A DNA stretch of 64,000 nt, from positions 3,968,001 to 4,032,000 of the forward strand of contig NZ_JACCCO010000001.1 in the NCBI RefSeq assembly GCF_013409935.1, given 5' to 3'. Below, piece by piece: positions 10,688 through 19,670 of this stretch. Source of the DNA: Streptosporangium sandarakinum. GTDB lineage: Bacteria > Actinomycetota > Actinomycetes > Streptosporangiales > Streptosporangiaceae. Made by a program: the position numbers and the translations under genes. The number at the start of each line of letters is the position of its first letter. Positions within the stretch are counted from its first letter, which is position 1. The notes under the pieces were generated by a model. The model searched no databases and had not been told where the DNA came from. It was given only the letters and a program-made list of their open reading frames with translations.

Positions 10688-12085
10688 ATGAGCTCCGGCC
10701 CGGAAGGCGGCAGCGACCTGCACCTGGAGCTCACCGGTGAGGGCGGCGCTCGCGTACGGCTGATGCGGGCCCTGCGCGAGGCGATCGGATCGGGACGGCT
10801 GGCGCCCGGCACCCGGCTCCCGCCCTACCGCGCCCTCGCCTCCGACCTGGGCATCGCCCGCAACACCGTCGCCGCCGCGTACGCGGAACTCGCCGAGGAA
10901 GGCTGGCTCACCGCCCGTCAGGGTTCCGGCACCCACGTCGCGCACCGCGCCGCGCCTCTGGAACCCGGCCACCGGCGCTTCCCCGCGCGCCCGACCCGCC
11001 ACAGGGTCACGTACGACCTGATGCCCAGTTCCCCTGACGCCTCCGCCTTCCCGCGTACGTCCTGGTCCGCCTCGGCCAGGCGCGCGCTGGCCGCCGCGCC
11101 CAGCGAGGCGTTCGGCGTCGGCGATCCCCGCGGCCGGCCGGAGCTGCGCGGAGCGCTGGTGGAGTACCTGGCGCGCACCAGAGGCGTGCGCACCGAAGCG
11201 GACCGCATCGTGATCTGCTCGGGCTTCGCGCACGGGCTGCGCCTGGTGTGCCAGGTGCTGCGCGGTCCCATCGCGGTCGAGTCGTACGGACTCGGCTTCC
11301 ACCGCTCCATCCTCACCGACGCGGGCCTGACGACCATGCCGCTCACCGTGGACGCCCACGGAGCGCGGATCGAGGAGCTCCCGGCCACCGGCGCGCGAGC
11401 CGTCCTGCTGACGCCCGCGCACCAGTACCCCACCGGAGGCGCGCTGCACCCGCGGCGCCGAGCCGCGGTCATCGACTGGGCCCGCGCCACGGGCGGCCTG
11501 CTGCTCGAGGACGACTACGACGGGGAGTTCCGCTATGACCGCGAACCGGTCGGCGCCGTCCAGGGACTCGATCCCGACAGCGTCATCCACTTCGGGTCGA
11601 CGAGCAAGAGCCTGTCGCCCGCCCTCCGGCTCGGCTGGATGGTGCTGCCCGGCCGGCTGGTGGACGACATCGTCGCGGCCAAGGGCTCGCGCGAACTGTG
11701 GTCGGGGGTGACGGACCAGCTCACGCTCGCCGACTTCATCGCCGGCGGCGCCTACGACCGCCAGCTGCGCCGGATGCGCGGGATCTACCGGCGCCGCCGC
11801 GACCTGCTCACGACCGTGCTCGCCGAACGCGCCCCGCACATCACGATCAGCGGTATCGCCGCGGGTCTGCACGCCGTTCTCGAGCTTCCCCCGGGCACCG
11901 AGCAGGCCGCCCTCCGCGCCGCACGCCGCCTCGGCCTCGCCCTGGACGGCCTGAGCCCCTATCTGCACCCCGACAGCACGATGCCACCGCGCGACGGCCT
12001 GGTCATCGGGTACGGCACACCGCCCGAGCACGCGTTCACGGCCGCGCTGGACGCCCTCTGCCTCGCCCTGCCCGACCCGGGGTAG
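10688..12085 (+). CDS. MocR/PdxR-type GntR regulator with aminotransferase domain
   Basis: 465-residue fusion of an N-terminal GntR winged helix (about residues 20-80, RALASDLGIARNTVAAAYAEL) and a fold-I aminotransferase-like domain that binds pyridoxal phosphate. The PLP lysine is in FGSTSKSLSPALRLGW, and DDYDGEFRYD is the cofactor aspartate region. Such proteins usually sense PLP or an amino compound and regulate a divergent gene; here that is the AhpD-like gene and perhaps the MFS gene behind it. The length is normal. Confidence 0.92.
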   Translation: MSSGPEGGSDLHLELTGEGGARVRLMRALREAIGSGRLAPGTRLPPYRALASDLGIARNTVAAAYAELAEEGWLTARQGSGTHVAHRAAPLEPGHRRFPARPTRHRVTYDLMPSSPDASAFPRTSWSASARRALAAAPSEAFGVGDPRGRPELRGALVEYLARTRGVRTEADRIVICSGFAHGLRLVCQVLRGPIAVESYGLGFHRSILTDAGLTTMPLTVDAHGARIEELPATGARAVLLTPAHQYPTGGALHPRRRAAVIDWARATGGLLLEDDYDGEFRYDREPVGAVQGLDPDSVIHFGSTSKSLSPALRLGWMVLPGRLVDDIVAAKGSRELWSGVTDQLTLADFIAGGAYDRQLRRMRGIYRRRRDLLTTVLAERAPHITISGIAAGLHAVLELPPGTEQAALRAARRLGLALDGLSPYLHPDSTMPPRDGLVIGYGTPPEHAFTAALDALCLALPDPG

Positions 12086-12227
12086 CAGCGAGACCTCATC
12101 CACGCGGGCCGCGGCGCACCTCGCGGGCCCGTCGCACGGTCCCGGGCGGAGCGGACCCGTCACCGGACGGCCGCGGCGACGGTCGTGAGAAGCGGCTCCG
12201 CGGGGACGGGACGGTACGGGGGCCTTC

Positions 12228-12242
12228 TACAGTGGATTTTCG
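12228..12242 (+). promoter_or_regulatory. Possible -10 box and leaderless start of the LAL regulator
   Basis: TACAGT at 12228-12233 lies 8 bp before the GTG at 12242 that best fits the protein start. There is no ribosome binding site near that GTG, and transcription from this -10 would begin at or next to the codon. No good -35 is visible. Confidence 0.35.
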
Positions 12243-14938
12243 TGCTTTATGGCAGATCTGCGGAAATCAGCGCACTCGACGAGGTGATCGCGCGGGCCCG
12301 CGACGGCTCCGGCGGCGCGATGGTGCTGCGGGGCGAGGCGGGCGCGGGCAAGACCGCCCTGCTCGACGCGGCGGCCACGCGCGGCGGCGCGATGCGGGTG
12401 CTGCGGACCACCGGTGTCGAGTCCGAGTCCGACCTCGCGTTCGCGGCGCTGCACCAGGCGCTGTGGCCGGTGGCCGGCTCGCTCGACGCGCTGCCCGAGC
12501 CGCAGCGCGATGCCGTGCGCGCGGCCCTGGGACTCGCCGCGGGCGGTGCCGGCGATCGGTTCCTGGTGGGGGCCGGTGTGCTCTCGCTGCTGGCCGAGGC
12601 GGCCGTGCCGGACGGGCTGGTCTGCGTGGTCGACGACCTCCAGTGGATCGACCGGGCCTCGGCCGACGCGCTGCTGTTCGCCGCCAGGCGGCTGGGGACG
12701 GAACGGATCGCGATGCTGTTCGCCGTACGCGGGGAGGCTCCGGTCAAGGGCGTGCCGCTGACGGTGGACGTGCGGGGCCTGGCCGAGTCCGCCGCGGCCG
12801 AGCTGCTGGAGTCCCGCCACGGTACGCTGCCCGCCCAGGTGAAACGGGAGCTCGCCGCGCTCACCGGCGCGAACCCGCTCGCCCTGGGGGAGATCGCCGC
12901 CCGCCTGACGCCCGCGCAGCTCGCCGGGCGCGAACCGCTGCCCGATCCGCTGCCCGGTGGCGCCCGGCTCTTCGGCGATCGGGTGGCCGGGTTGTCCGAC
13001 CCCGCCCGGCTGGTCGCCCTGGTCGCCGCCGTCGAGGCCGATCTCGACCTGGTCCTGCGCGCCGCCGGGCGACTGTCCGCCGGACGGCCGGCACCGCCCG
13101 GCACGGATACGGTGACCGGGCGGGCGGCGCTGGCCGAGCTGGAGGAGAGCGGACTGGCCGGGGTGTCGGGCACGAGCGTGCGCTTCCGCCATCCGCTCAT
13201 CCGATCCGCGCTCCACGAGGCGGCCGCCCCCGCCGACGTCCGCCGCGTGCGCGCCGTCCTGGCGGAGCTGACCGAGGGCGACCGCCGCGCCTGGCACCTG
13301 GCCGGAGCCGTCCTGGGCCAGGACGAGCAGGTCGCCGCCACGCTGGTGGCCGCCGCGGAGCGGGCACGCGACCGCGGCGGGTACGGCGCCGCCGCCACCG
13401 CCCTGGCCAGGGCCGCCGAGCTGACTCCCGAGCCGCGCGCCCGCGCCGTCCGCCTGAAGGACGCCGCCGTCGCGGCCTGGCTCGGCGGCCGTCCGGGACA
13501 GGCGCAGTCGCTGCTGGCCGAGGCGCGCGAACGGGCCGGTGAGGACGCCGCCCTCGCCATGGAGATCGCCCAGCTCCGGGGCCGGTTCGAGCTGAACTCG
13601 GGCGACGCCGCCGAGGCCGTACGGATCCTGGCGGCGGGCGACGGCCTTGACATGCTGGCCGATGCCATGGAGGCGGCCTCGTACGTCGGCGACACGGCGG
13701 CCGTCGCCGAGCTCGGCCGGCGGGCGGTGGCGTACCCCGAGGGGTTCCTGCGGGACACGGTGGCCGGGATCGGCCTGACGATGGACGGTGACGCCGCGGG
13801 GCCGGGCCTGCTGCGCCGGGCGCTGGCGCGGGCCGACGAGCAGGAGGACGCGACGGGATACCTGTGGGTGACGGCCGCGGCCAGCGCCCTGGGCGAGCCG
13901 GATCTGGCCGCCGAGATGGCCGAGCGGGCCGGGCGGGTGGCCAGGGTGTCCGGGATGACCGGTCAGCTCCCCGTCGTGCTGGAGTTCGTGGCGACCGCCG
14001 AGCGCATCGCCGGGCGGCTGGCACGCAGCCAGGCCGTCTCCGAGGAGGGCCTGGCGCTGGCCCGGGAGGCCGGGTACGAGAACACGGTGGCCGCGCACCT
14101 GGCCAACCTGGCGGTGCTGGCGGCGCTGCGCGGTGAGGAGGAGTCGTGCGAGCGGCAGGCCCGCGAGGCGCTGGCAATCGCGATCCCGCACCGGGTGGGA
14201 CTGCGCGCGGGAGTGGCAGCGTACGCGCTGGCGATGCTCGACCTGTGCCTGGGCCGCCACGCGGCGGCGCGCGACCGTTTCACGGCGATCGCCGCGGCGG
14301 GACCGGGCGCCGGGCATCCGACCGTGGTGTGGCGGTCCGCGCCGGACCACGTCGAGGCCGCCCTGGGCGCGGGTGACGAGGCGGGCGCGAGGGCGGCGCT
14401 GGCCGCGTACGAGCGGTGGTCGGCGCACGCCGCGACGCCCGAGTCGCGCGCGCTGCTGGCCCGCTGCCGGGGCCTGGTCGACGCCTCCGAGGACGCCTTC
14501 GACGAGGCGCTGCGGCTGCACACCAACCCGTTCGAGGCGGCCAGGACGGCCCTGCTGCTGGGTGAGCGCCTGCGCCGCGCGCAGCGGCCGGGCGAGGCGC
14601 GGGCGCATCTGCGGACGGCGTGGGAGACGTTCGAGCGGGCCGGCGCGCGGCCGTGGGCGCGGCGCGCGCAGGACGAGCTGCGGGCGGCGGGCGAGAGCGG
14701 GCAGGCCCCGCCCGCGACCGCGCTCGACGCGCTGACCCCGCAGGAGCTGCGCATCGCGGGCCTGGTCGCCGACGGACTGTCGAGCAAGCAGATCGCCGCC
14801 AAGCTCTTCCTGAGCCCGCGCACGGTCGAGTACCACCTGTACAAGATCTATCCGAAGCTGGGCATCGGCTCACGTACGGACCTGGCGCGACTGGTAGTTC
14901 TACAGAAGGCGCCCATGACCGGGGACGGCATGCTGTGA
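12242..14938 (+). CDS. LAL-type LuxR regulator with ATPase domain
   Basis: About 898-residue large ATP-binding LuxR-family activator. The start VLYGRSAEISALDEV is the family's usual opening. Walker A GEAGAGKTALL lies near residue 35 and Walker B LVCVVDDLQWID near 130. A long helical repeat (TPR-like) middle part rich in Ala/Arg follows, and a C-terminal LuxR helix-turn-helix (LTPQELRIAGLVADGLSSKQIA to GSRTDLARLVV). Family members sense a ligand or partner and activate neighbouring catabolic or secondary-metabolism genes. The hydrolase gene starts 3 bp after its stop and is an obvious co-transcribed partner. The frame stays open upstream to 12185. Confidence 0.9.
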   Translation: MLYGRSAEISALDEVIARARDGSGGAMVLRGEAGAGKTALLDAAATRGGAMRVLRTTGVESESDLAFAALHQALWPVAGSLDALPEPQRDAVRAALGLAAGGAGDRFLVGAGVLSLLAEAAVPDGLVCVVDDLQWIDRASADALLFAARRLGTERIAMLFAVRGEAPVKGVPLTVDVRGLAESAAAELLESRHGTLPAQVKRELAALTGANPLALGEIAARLTPAQLAGREPLPDPLPGGARLFGDRVAGLSDPARLVALVAAVEADLDLVLRAAGRLSAGRPAPPGTDTVTGRAALAELEESGLAGVSGTSVRFRHPLIRSALHEAAAPADVRRVRAVLAELTEGDRRAWHLAGAVLGQDEQVAATLVAAAERARDRGGYGAAATALARAAELTPEPRARAVRLKDAAVAAWLGGRPGQAQSLLAEARERAGEDAALAMEIAQLRGRFELNSGDAAEAVRILAAGDGLDMLADAMEAASYVGDTAAVAELGRRAVAYPEGFLRDTVAGIGLTMDGDAAGPGLLRRALARADEQEDATGYLWVTAAASALGEPDLAAEMAERAGRVARVSGMTGQLPVVLEFVATAERIAGRLARSQAVSEEGLALAREAGYENTVAAHLANLAVLAALRGEEESCERQAREALAIAIPHRVGLRAGVAAYALAMLDLCLGRHAAARDRFTAIAAAGPGAGHPTVVWRSAPDHVEAALGAGDEAGARAALAAYERWSAHAATPESRALLARCRGLVDASEDAFDEALRLHTNPFEAARTALLLGERLRRAQRPGEARAHLRTAWETFERAGARPWARRAQDELRAAGESGQAPPATALDALTPQELRIAGLVADGLSSKQIAAKLFLSPRTVEYHLYKIYPKLGIGSRTDLARLVVLQKAPMTGDGML

Positions 14939-14941
14939 GGC

Positions 14942-15820
14942 ATGCAGAACGTGAACATCTGGAGTGAAGAGTTCGGCGCCGAGACCGACGCGCCGATCCT
15001 GCTGATCATGGGTTCGATGTCGCAGGGCGTCCTGTGGCCGGACGAGTTCGTCGGCCGCCTGACCGCCGGAGGCCGCCGGGTGATCCGGTACGACCACCGC
15101 GACACCGGCATGTCCGGCACCGTCGACTTCGAGGCGGAGCCGTACACGTGGGACGACATCAAGGACGACGTCTACCGCGTGATGGACGCCCACGGCCTGG
15201 AGAGCGCGCACCTGGTCTGCCACTCGGCGGGCGGGCTGCTCGGCCAGCTCATCGCCGTGGAGCGGCCGGAGCGGGTGCGCTCGCTGACCGTCATCGCCTC
15301 CTCGCCGCTCGGCGGCGGCGAGGGCGAGGTGCTCGTGCGGGCCCTGACGGGGCAGCCGCAGTCCGAGGACGCCCTGCCGGAGCCGACGCCGGAGTTCGTG
15401 GCCTTCTACCGCGCGCTGATGGCCGCCCCGCCGCCGCAGGACCGGCGCGCGGTGATCGACGGAATGATCGCCGAGCAGCGCGTGCTGCACGGCACCGGCC
15501 TGCCGTTCGACGAGGACGCGGCGCGCCGGCTGCAGGAGCGGATCCACGAGCGGGCCCGCGACCTGTCGGCGGTGGCCAACCACCGGCTGGCCGCCATGGC
15601 CAAGCCCGACTTCGAGCCGGTGGGCGTGCTGCACCGGGTGAAGGCGCCCACACTGGTCATCGAGGGCAGCCACGAGCCGGTCAAGCCGGGCCACGGCGCG
15701 GTCATCGCCGAGCGGATCCCGGGGGCGCGGCTCATGATCGTGGAGGGCATGGGGCACACGCTGCCGCCGGAGGCGCACGAGGAGCTGGCCGCCGCCATCC
15801 TCGCGCACACGGCAGGGTGA
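14942..15820 (+). CDS. Alpha/beta hydrolase
   Basis: 292-residue cytoplasmic hydrolase resembling the RdmC/proline-iminopeptidase-like branch. The oxyanion region is ILLIMGSMSQG, the nucleophile Ser95 is in VCHSAGG, and the histidine is in GMGHTLPPE. The acid position reads LVIEGSHEPV, so a Glu stands where Asp is usual. It begins 3 bp after the LAL regulator stop, so the two are co-transcribed. Substrate unknown; ester or lactone cleavage is the family expectation. Confidence 0.88.
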   Translation: MQNVNIWSEEFGAETDAPILLIMGSMSQGVLWPDEFVGRLTAGGRRVIRYDHRDTGMSGTVDFEAEPYTWDDIKDDVYRVMDAHGLESAHLVCHSAGGLLGQLIAVERPERVRSLTVIASSPLGGGEGEVLVRALTGQPQSEDALPEPTPEFVAFYRALMAAPPPQDRRAVIDGMIAEQRVLHGTGLPFDEDAARRLQERIHERARDLSAVANHRLAAMAKPDFEPVGVLHRVKAPTLVIEGSHEPVKPGHGAVIAERIPGARLMIVEGMGHTLPPEAHEELAAAILAHTAG

Positions 15821-15900
15821 CGATCACCCGGCGGGCGGAACACGATCCGCGAGGAGCCTCGCCGGTACGGCACGCCCGCGCCTCCGGGCCGGCGAGCGGG

Positions 15901-17211
15901 CTATACGATCGCGCCGCCGCTGCGCGCCGTCACCGGTGAGGGCTCCCGCAGGTGGGCGGGTTCGCTGATGAACCGGGTGCCGACCGCCGAGAGCAGGCAC
16001 AGCAGGGCGGACACCGCCACGATGGGCCAGGTCTGGCCACCGGACCAGCCGTCGAGCCAGGCGGCCACGAAGGGGATGCAGCCGCCGACGACGGCGCCGG
16101 CGATCTCCCGGGTGAAGGTGACGCCGGTGTAGCGGTACCGGACGTCGAACAGCTCCGACATCATCGTGGCCTGCGAGGCGAGCGTCAGGTCGTTGCAGAG
16201 CGTGAAGATCATCACGAAGGCGGCCCAGATCACGACGGGCGTGCCGGTGTCGAGCATGAAGAAGAAGGGGTAGAACAGCACCGCCGCCGCGACCGATCCG
16301 GCGACCATCACCGGTCGCCGCCCGAACCGGTCGCACAGCCAGCCCGCGGTCGGCACGGTGACGATCTTGACGAAGTTGGCGATCACCACGCCGGTCAGGC
16401 CGATCCACGACTCGGCGTGCACATGCGTGGTCAGGTAGGTCAGGGCGTAGACGGACGGCAGGTAGCTGATCACGTTCGGCGCGACGCTGATGAGCATGCC
16501 GGGAATGATCTTGTGGCGGGAGGAGGCGAACAACGCCCGCAGCGGCGCCTGCACGCTGCCGCCGCTGTCCCGCGCCTCACGGAACTCGGGGCTGTCGGAG
16601 ACCTTCAGTCGCACGATCACGCCGGCCACGCCCACCAGGACGCTGAGCAGGAATGGGATGCGCCAGCCGTAGGCGATGAACGCGTCGTGCGACATGACCG
16701 AGGAGACGAGGAAGAAGACGCCCGTCGCGACCAGCGAGCCGATCGCGTTGCCGAGGGTCGGCGTGCTGGCGTTCAGCCCGCGCGCCCGGGTCTCGGAGTG
16801 CTCGGCGGACATCAGCATGGCCCCCGCGTACTCGCCGCCCGCGCCGAGCCCCTGCACCACGCGCAGTGCCACGAGCATGATCGGCGCGGCCGGGCCGACG
16901 GCGGCGTAGGAGGGCAGCAGGCCGATCAGCGTGGAGGCCACCGCCATCAGAAGCAGGGTGACGAACAGCATCGTGCGGCGGCCGATGCGGTCGCCGAGGA
17001 CGCCGATGATGATGCCGCCGACGGGCCGGGCGAAGAACCCGACGGCGAAGGTGCCGAGTGATGACAAGGTCGCCGCCACCGGGTCGCCGGCGGGGAAGAA
17101 CACGAGTGGCAGCACCAGCGCGGCGGCGGTGCCGTACAGCGAGAAGTCGTACCACTCGAGCGCGGTGCCGACGGTGGAAGCGATCGTGGCCCGGCTGAGC
17201 CGCAGTGTCAT
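15901..17211 (-). CDS. MHS-family (MFS) metabolite:proton symporter
   Basis: 436-residue major facilitator of the metabolite:H+ symporter family (ShiA/ProP/KgtP relatives). Evidence is the opening ATIASTVGTALEWYDFSLYG, the loop GDRIGRRTMLF after helix 2, and RVVQGLGAGGEYAGA in helix 4. Such proteins import organic acids, shikimate, proline or betaine. ATG at 17211 is chosen because AGGGAG precedes it; two upstream in-frame starts exist. It is divergent from the LacI-linked genes, and a perfect LacI-type palindrome lies 49-62 bp upstream of its start, so it is probably under the same regulator. Confidence 0.9.
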   Translation of the reverse strand: MTLRLSRATIASTVGTALEWYDFSLYGTAAALVLPLVFFPAGDPVAATLSSLGTFAVGFFARPVGGIIIGVLGDRIGRRTMLFVTLLLMAVASTLIGLLPSYAAVGPAAPIMLVALRVVQGLGAGGEYAGAMLMSAEHSETRARGLNASTPTLGNAIGSLVATGVFFLVSSVMSHDAFIAYGWRIPFLLSVLVGVAGVIVRLKVSDSPEFREARDSGGSVQAPLRALFASSRHKIIPGMLISVAPNVISYLPSVYALTYLTTHVHAESWIGLTGVVIANFVKIVTVPTAGWLCDRFGRRPVMVAGSVAAAVLFYPFFFMLDTGTPVVIWAAFVMIFTLCNDLTLASQATMMSELFDVRYRYTGVTFTREIAGAVVGGCIPFVAAWLDGWSGGQTWPIVAVSALLCLLSAVGTRFISEPAHLREPSPVTARSGGAIV

Positions 17212-17259
17212 CGTTGACTCCCTCATCACAGCTTGTCGATTGCGCCTCTGCATTCGAAC

Positions 17260-17273
17260 CATTAACGTTAATG
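17260..17273. promoter_or_regulatory. LacI-type operator, perfect palindrome
   Basis: CATTAACGTTAATG, a perfect 14-bp palindrome with a central CG as LacI/GalR operators have, sits between the divergent MHS transporter gene and the two-gene unit at 17364. A LacI regulator is encoded 1.4 kb away in the same unit. Confidence 0.7.
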
Positions 17274-17335
17274 TGGCCGCAACATTACGAGTGGCCTGCT
17301 CCGCAGGTCAAGGGTTTCGGCTACTGAGCTGTTCA

Positions 17336-17349
17336 CATGAGCGTTAATG
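17336..17349. promoter_or_regulatory. Second LacI-type operator, imperfect
   Basis: CATGAGCGTTAATG matches the perfect palindrome at 17260 in 12 of 14 positions. It ends 14 bp before the ATG at 17364, so occupancy would block that gene. The two centres are 76 bp apart. Confidence 0.55.
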
Positions 17350-17363
17350 AGAGAGGGCCGCAC

Positions 17364-18281
17364 ATGGGACCCACAGCGCCGGTCATCGACGCCGGCCTGT
17401 CGAAGTACGATCCGCTCGGCCGGATCCTGTGCTTCGACCGGTTCGACTCGACCACCCACGGCTGGACCGAGCTGATCGGCAACTACAACGGCCGGGGTGA
17501 TCTCAGTACGGTCGACGAGCACATGCGCGACTTCCGGCCGCCGCAGCTCTCCTCCTGCTCCTTCTTCGATGTCGGCACGCACGGCACGCTCAGTGGGAAC
17601 TACGCGCTGAAGCTCGCCACCCGCGCCCGCCGGGGGCACACGGCCACCGGCATCCGCCGGCTCACCATGGCGGGCCGGGGCCTGGTGCGCATCGAGGCGT
17701 ACTTCGCGTTCAAGGCCGAGGCGACCGTCGGCCGCGAACTGCCCGCCAGCGTCGCCTGGGACGGCAACCGGCACCCGTCGGAGGCGCAGTTCGGCGCGTT
17801 CACCGTGGCCACCGACATCTGCGCGGACAACGGCGTGCGCTACCACAACGTGATCCGCTACCAGAACACGAACCTCGCCGGCGAGATGACCCAGCAGTGG
17901 ATGTACCCGGTGGTGCCCGAGCCGACGCCGCGCGACCACCAGGAGGGCAAGTTCGCCCTGCCGTACGCGGCCGACTTCACCGCGCCCGACCCGGACGACT
18001 GGCGGTACTTCGACAAGCCGCTGGAGCTGTGCGTCAACGAGGTGCCCACCAAGATCAACTGGCACTACCTGCGCTGGGACATCGACACCCGCACGCGGTC
18101 GAACGTGGAGCTCCGGCTCAACGACCGGGTCATGGACATGAGGGACGTCCCGGTGCCGGTCTACCCCGACCGCTACAGCACCCTGGACAACCTGCTCAAC
18201 TTCTACTTCTCCGTCCGGACTCACGCCGACATCCGCAACTTCCTCTTCCTCGACTCCGTGCTCATCTCGGTGGATTGGTGA
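17364..18281 (+). CDS. Uncharacterised 305-residue protein of a LacI-linked module
   Basis: Not recognised as any enzyme. A cytoplasmic-looking protein without signal peptide or membrane helix, rich in aromatic residues and in alternating short strands, suggesting a beta-sandwich like a carbohydrate-binding or jelly-roll domain. Notable stretches are CFDRFDSTTHGWTELIGNY near the N terminus, then GRGLVRIEAYFAFKAEA and INWHYLRWDIDTRTRSN. ATG at 17364 has AGAGAGGG just upstream; an earlier ATG at 17337 lies inside the operator and lacks a site. Its stop overlaps the next start (TGATG). Operon with the small gene and the LacI regulator points to sugar- or glycan-related work (inference). Confidence 0.7.
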   Translation: MGPTAPVIDAGLSKYDPLGRILCFDRFDSTTHGWTELIGNYNGRGDLSTVDEHMRDFRPPQLSSCSFFDVGTHGTLSGNYALKLATRARRGHTATGIRRLTMAGRGLVRIEAYFAFKAEATVGRELPASVAWDGNRHPSEAQFGAFTVATDICADNGVRYHNVIRYQNTNLAGEMTQQWMYPVVPEPTPRDHQEGKFALPYAADFTAPDPDDWRYFDKPLELCVNEVPTKINWHYLRWDIDTRTRSNVELRLNDRVMDMRDVPVPVYPDRYSTLDNLLNFYFSVRTHADIRNFLFLDSVLISVDW

Positions 18282-18616
18282 TGACGATGCGATCGACCAT
18301 GACCGCGGTGCTGGAGCGCGCCGCACTGGTGAACGACGAACTCGCCACCGAGCCGTACGAGCTACCGTGGGCACAGGAGGCGCGCTTCTTCGTCCAGGCG
18401 CACGAGCTGACCGGGACGCTGGAGCTGACCACGGAGATCTCGCCGGACGGCCTGACCTGGTGCCCGGCCGACGTGCCGCAGGTTCGCGTCGAGACGCCCG
18501 GGATGACGAGCTGGCTGGTCACCGGCTTCGGCCAGTGGCTGAGGGTACGCTGCCGGGTTTCCGGCGACGAGACTCCGGCTGCCAGACTTCGCATCTACTT
18601 GGTCGGCAAGAGCTGA
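18281..18616 (+). CDS. Uncharacterised 111-residue protein of the same module
   Basis: Small soluble protein with a beta-rich second half (GTLELTTEISPDGLTWCP, GMTSWLVTGFGQWLRVRCRV). Its phrasing resembles short F5/8-like or tail-fibre-like beta domains, but no family is recognised. ATG at 18281 overlaps the preceding stop, showing translational coupling. The LacI gene follows 16 bp later. Confidence 0.65.
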   Translation: MTMRSTMTAVLERAALVNDELATEPYELPWAQEARFFVQAHELTGTLELTTEISPDGLTWCPADVPQVRVETPGMTSWLVTGFGQWLRVRCRVSGDETPAARLRIYLVGKS

Positions 18617-18632
18617 GCCGGAGGATGACGGG

Positions 18633-19670
18633 ATGGCACGTTCGCAACGGGTGACGCTACGCGATGTGGCCGACCGGCTGGGCCTGTCGGCGAACACCGT
18701 GTCCCGGGCGCTGACCGGCAAGGACCAGGTCAGCGAGAGCACCAGGGCCCTGATCGTCGCCGAGGCCAAGCGGCTCGGGTACGTCCCGAACAGTCACGCC
18801 CGTTCGCTGGTGTCCGGCCGGACCATGGTCGTCGGCCTGGTCATCACCAACCCGTCGAACCCGTTCTACGCCGCGCTGATCTCCGCGGTCGAACGGCAGT
18901 GCCGCGCGGCCGGCTACTCTGTGCTGCTCCTCGTGACCGAGGACTCCGACGAGAACGAGGAGCGCGCGGTCCAGCAGCTCCTGCGGTTCGGCGTGGACGG
19001 CGTGCTGGGCGTCGCCACCCAGTCCAGGAGCGACGTGTGGGACGGGCTGAGCGAGGCGAACATCCCGGTGGTGCAGATCAGCCGCGACATCCCCGGCCGC
19101 GGGCTGGACTTCGTCGGCATCGACGTGGAGTCGGCCATCGCCGACGCGGTGGTCCGGGTGGCCCGTCCCGGCGTCCGGCGGATCTGGCTGCTGGAGGAGG
19201 ACCTCCGCGTCAGCACGGTCGCCGCCAGGATCGCGGGTTTCCGGCGCGCGCTCGACGAACTGGGCGTCGCCCACGAGCAATCACTCGTGCTGAAGGTGCC
19301 CACCCGCCGTACGAGCGGCGCCAGCCTGCCCTGGCGTCCCGACGACGCGTACGCCCTGGCCGCCAACCTGATCACCCCGGACAACCACCCGGACCTGATG
19401 ATCACCGCGAACGACTACTTCGCGCTGGGCGTCTACCGGGCCGTCCGGGAGTGCGGCCTGGCCGTACCCGAAGACGTGCGCGTACTCGGATACGGTGACC
19501 ACCCGTTCGCCGCGTACCTCCAGCCGGCCCTGACCACGATCCGGCTGCCGGCCGATGAGGCGGGCACGGCCGCGGTCGACCTGCTGCTGCGCCGGATCGC
19601 CGACCCGGACCGCCCCCGGACCAGCACCCGGCTCCCCGCCGAACTGATCGAACGCCGGTCGACGGGGTGA
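18633..19670 (+). CDS. LacI-family transcriptional regulator
   Basis: 345 residues. The N-terminal helix-turn-helix VTLRDVADRLGLSANTVSRALTG covers residues 7-29, a hinge helix (SHARSLVSGRTMVVGLV) follows, then a periplasmic-binding-protein-like effector domain with PSNPFYAALI and the C-terminal YGDHPFAAYLQPALTTI pattern. ATG at 18633 follows GGAGG. Family members bind palindromes with a central CG; two such sites lie between the MHS gene and this operon, so it probably represses both until a sugar or organic-acid effector appears. The terminal hairpin overlaps its stop codon. Confidence 0.93.
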   Translation: MARSQRVTLRDVADRLGLSANTVSRALTGKDQVSESTRALIVAEAKRLGYVPNSHARSLVSGRTMVVGLVITNPSNPFYAALISAVERQCRAAGYSVLLLVTEDSDENEERAVQQLLRFGVDGVLGVATQSRSDVWDGLSEANIPVVQISRDIPGRGLDFVGIDVESAIADAVVRVARPGVRRIWLLEEDLRVSTVAARIAGFRRALDELGVAHEQSLVLKVPTRRTSGASLPWRPDDAYALAANLITPDNHPDLMITANDYFALGVYRAVRECGLAVPEDVRVLGYGDHPFAAYLQPALTTIRLPADEAGTAAVDLLLRRIADPDRPRTSTRLPAELIERRSTG

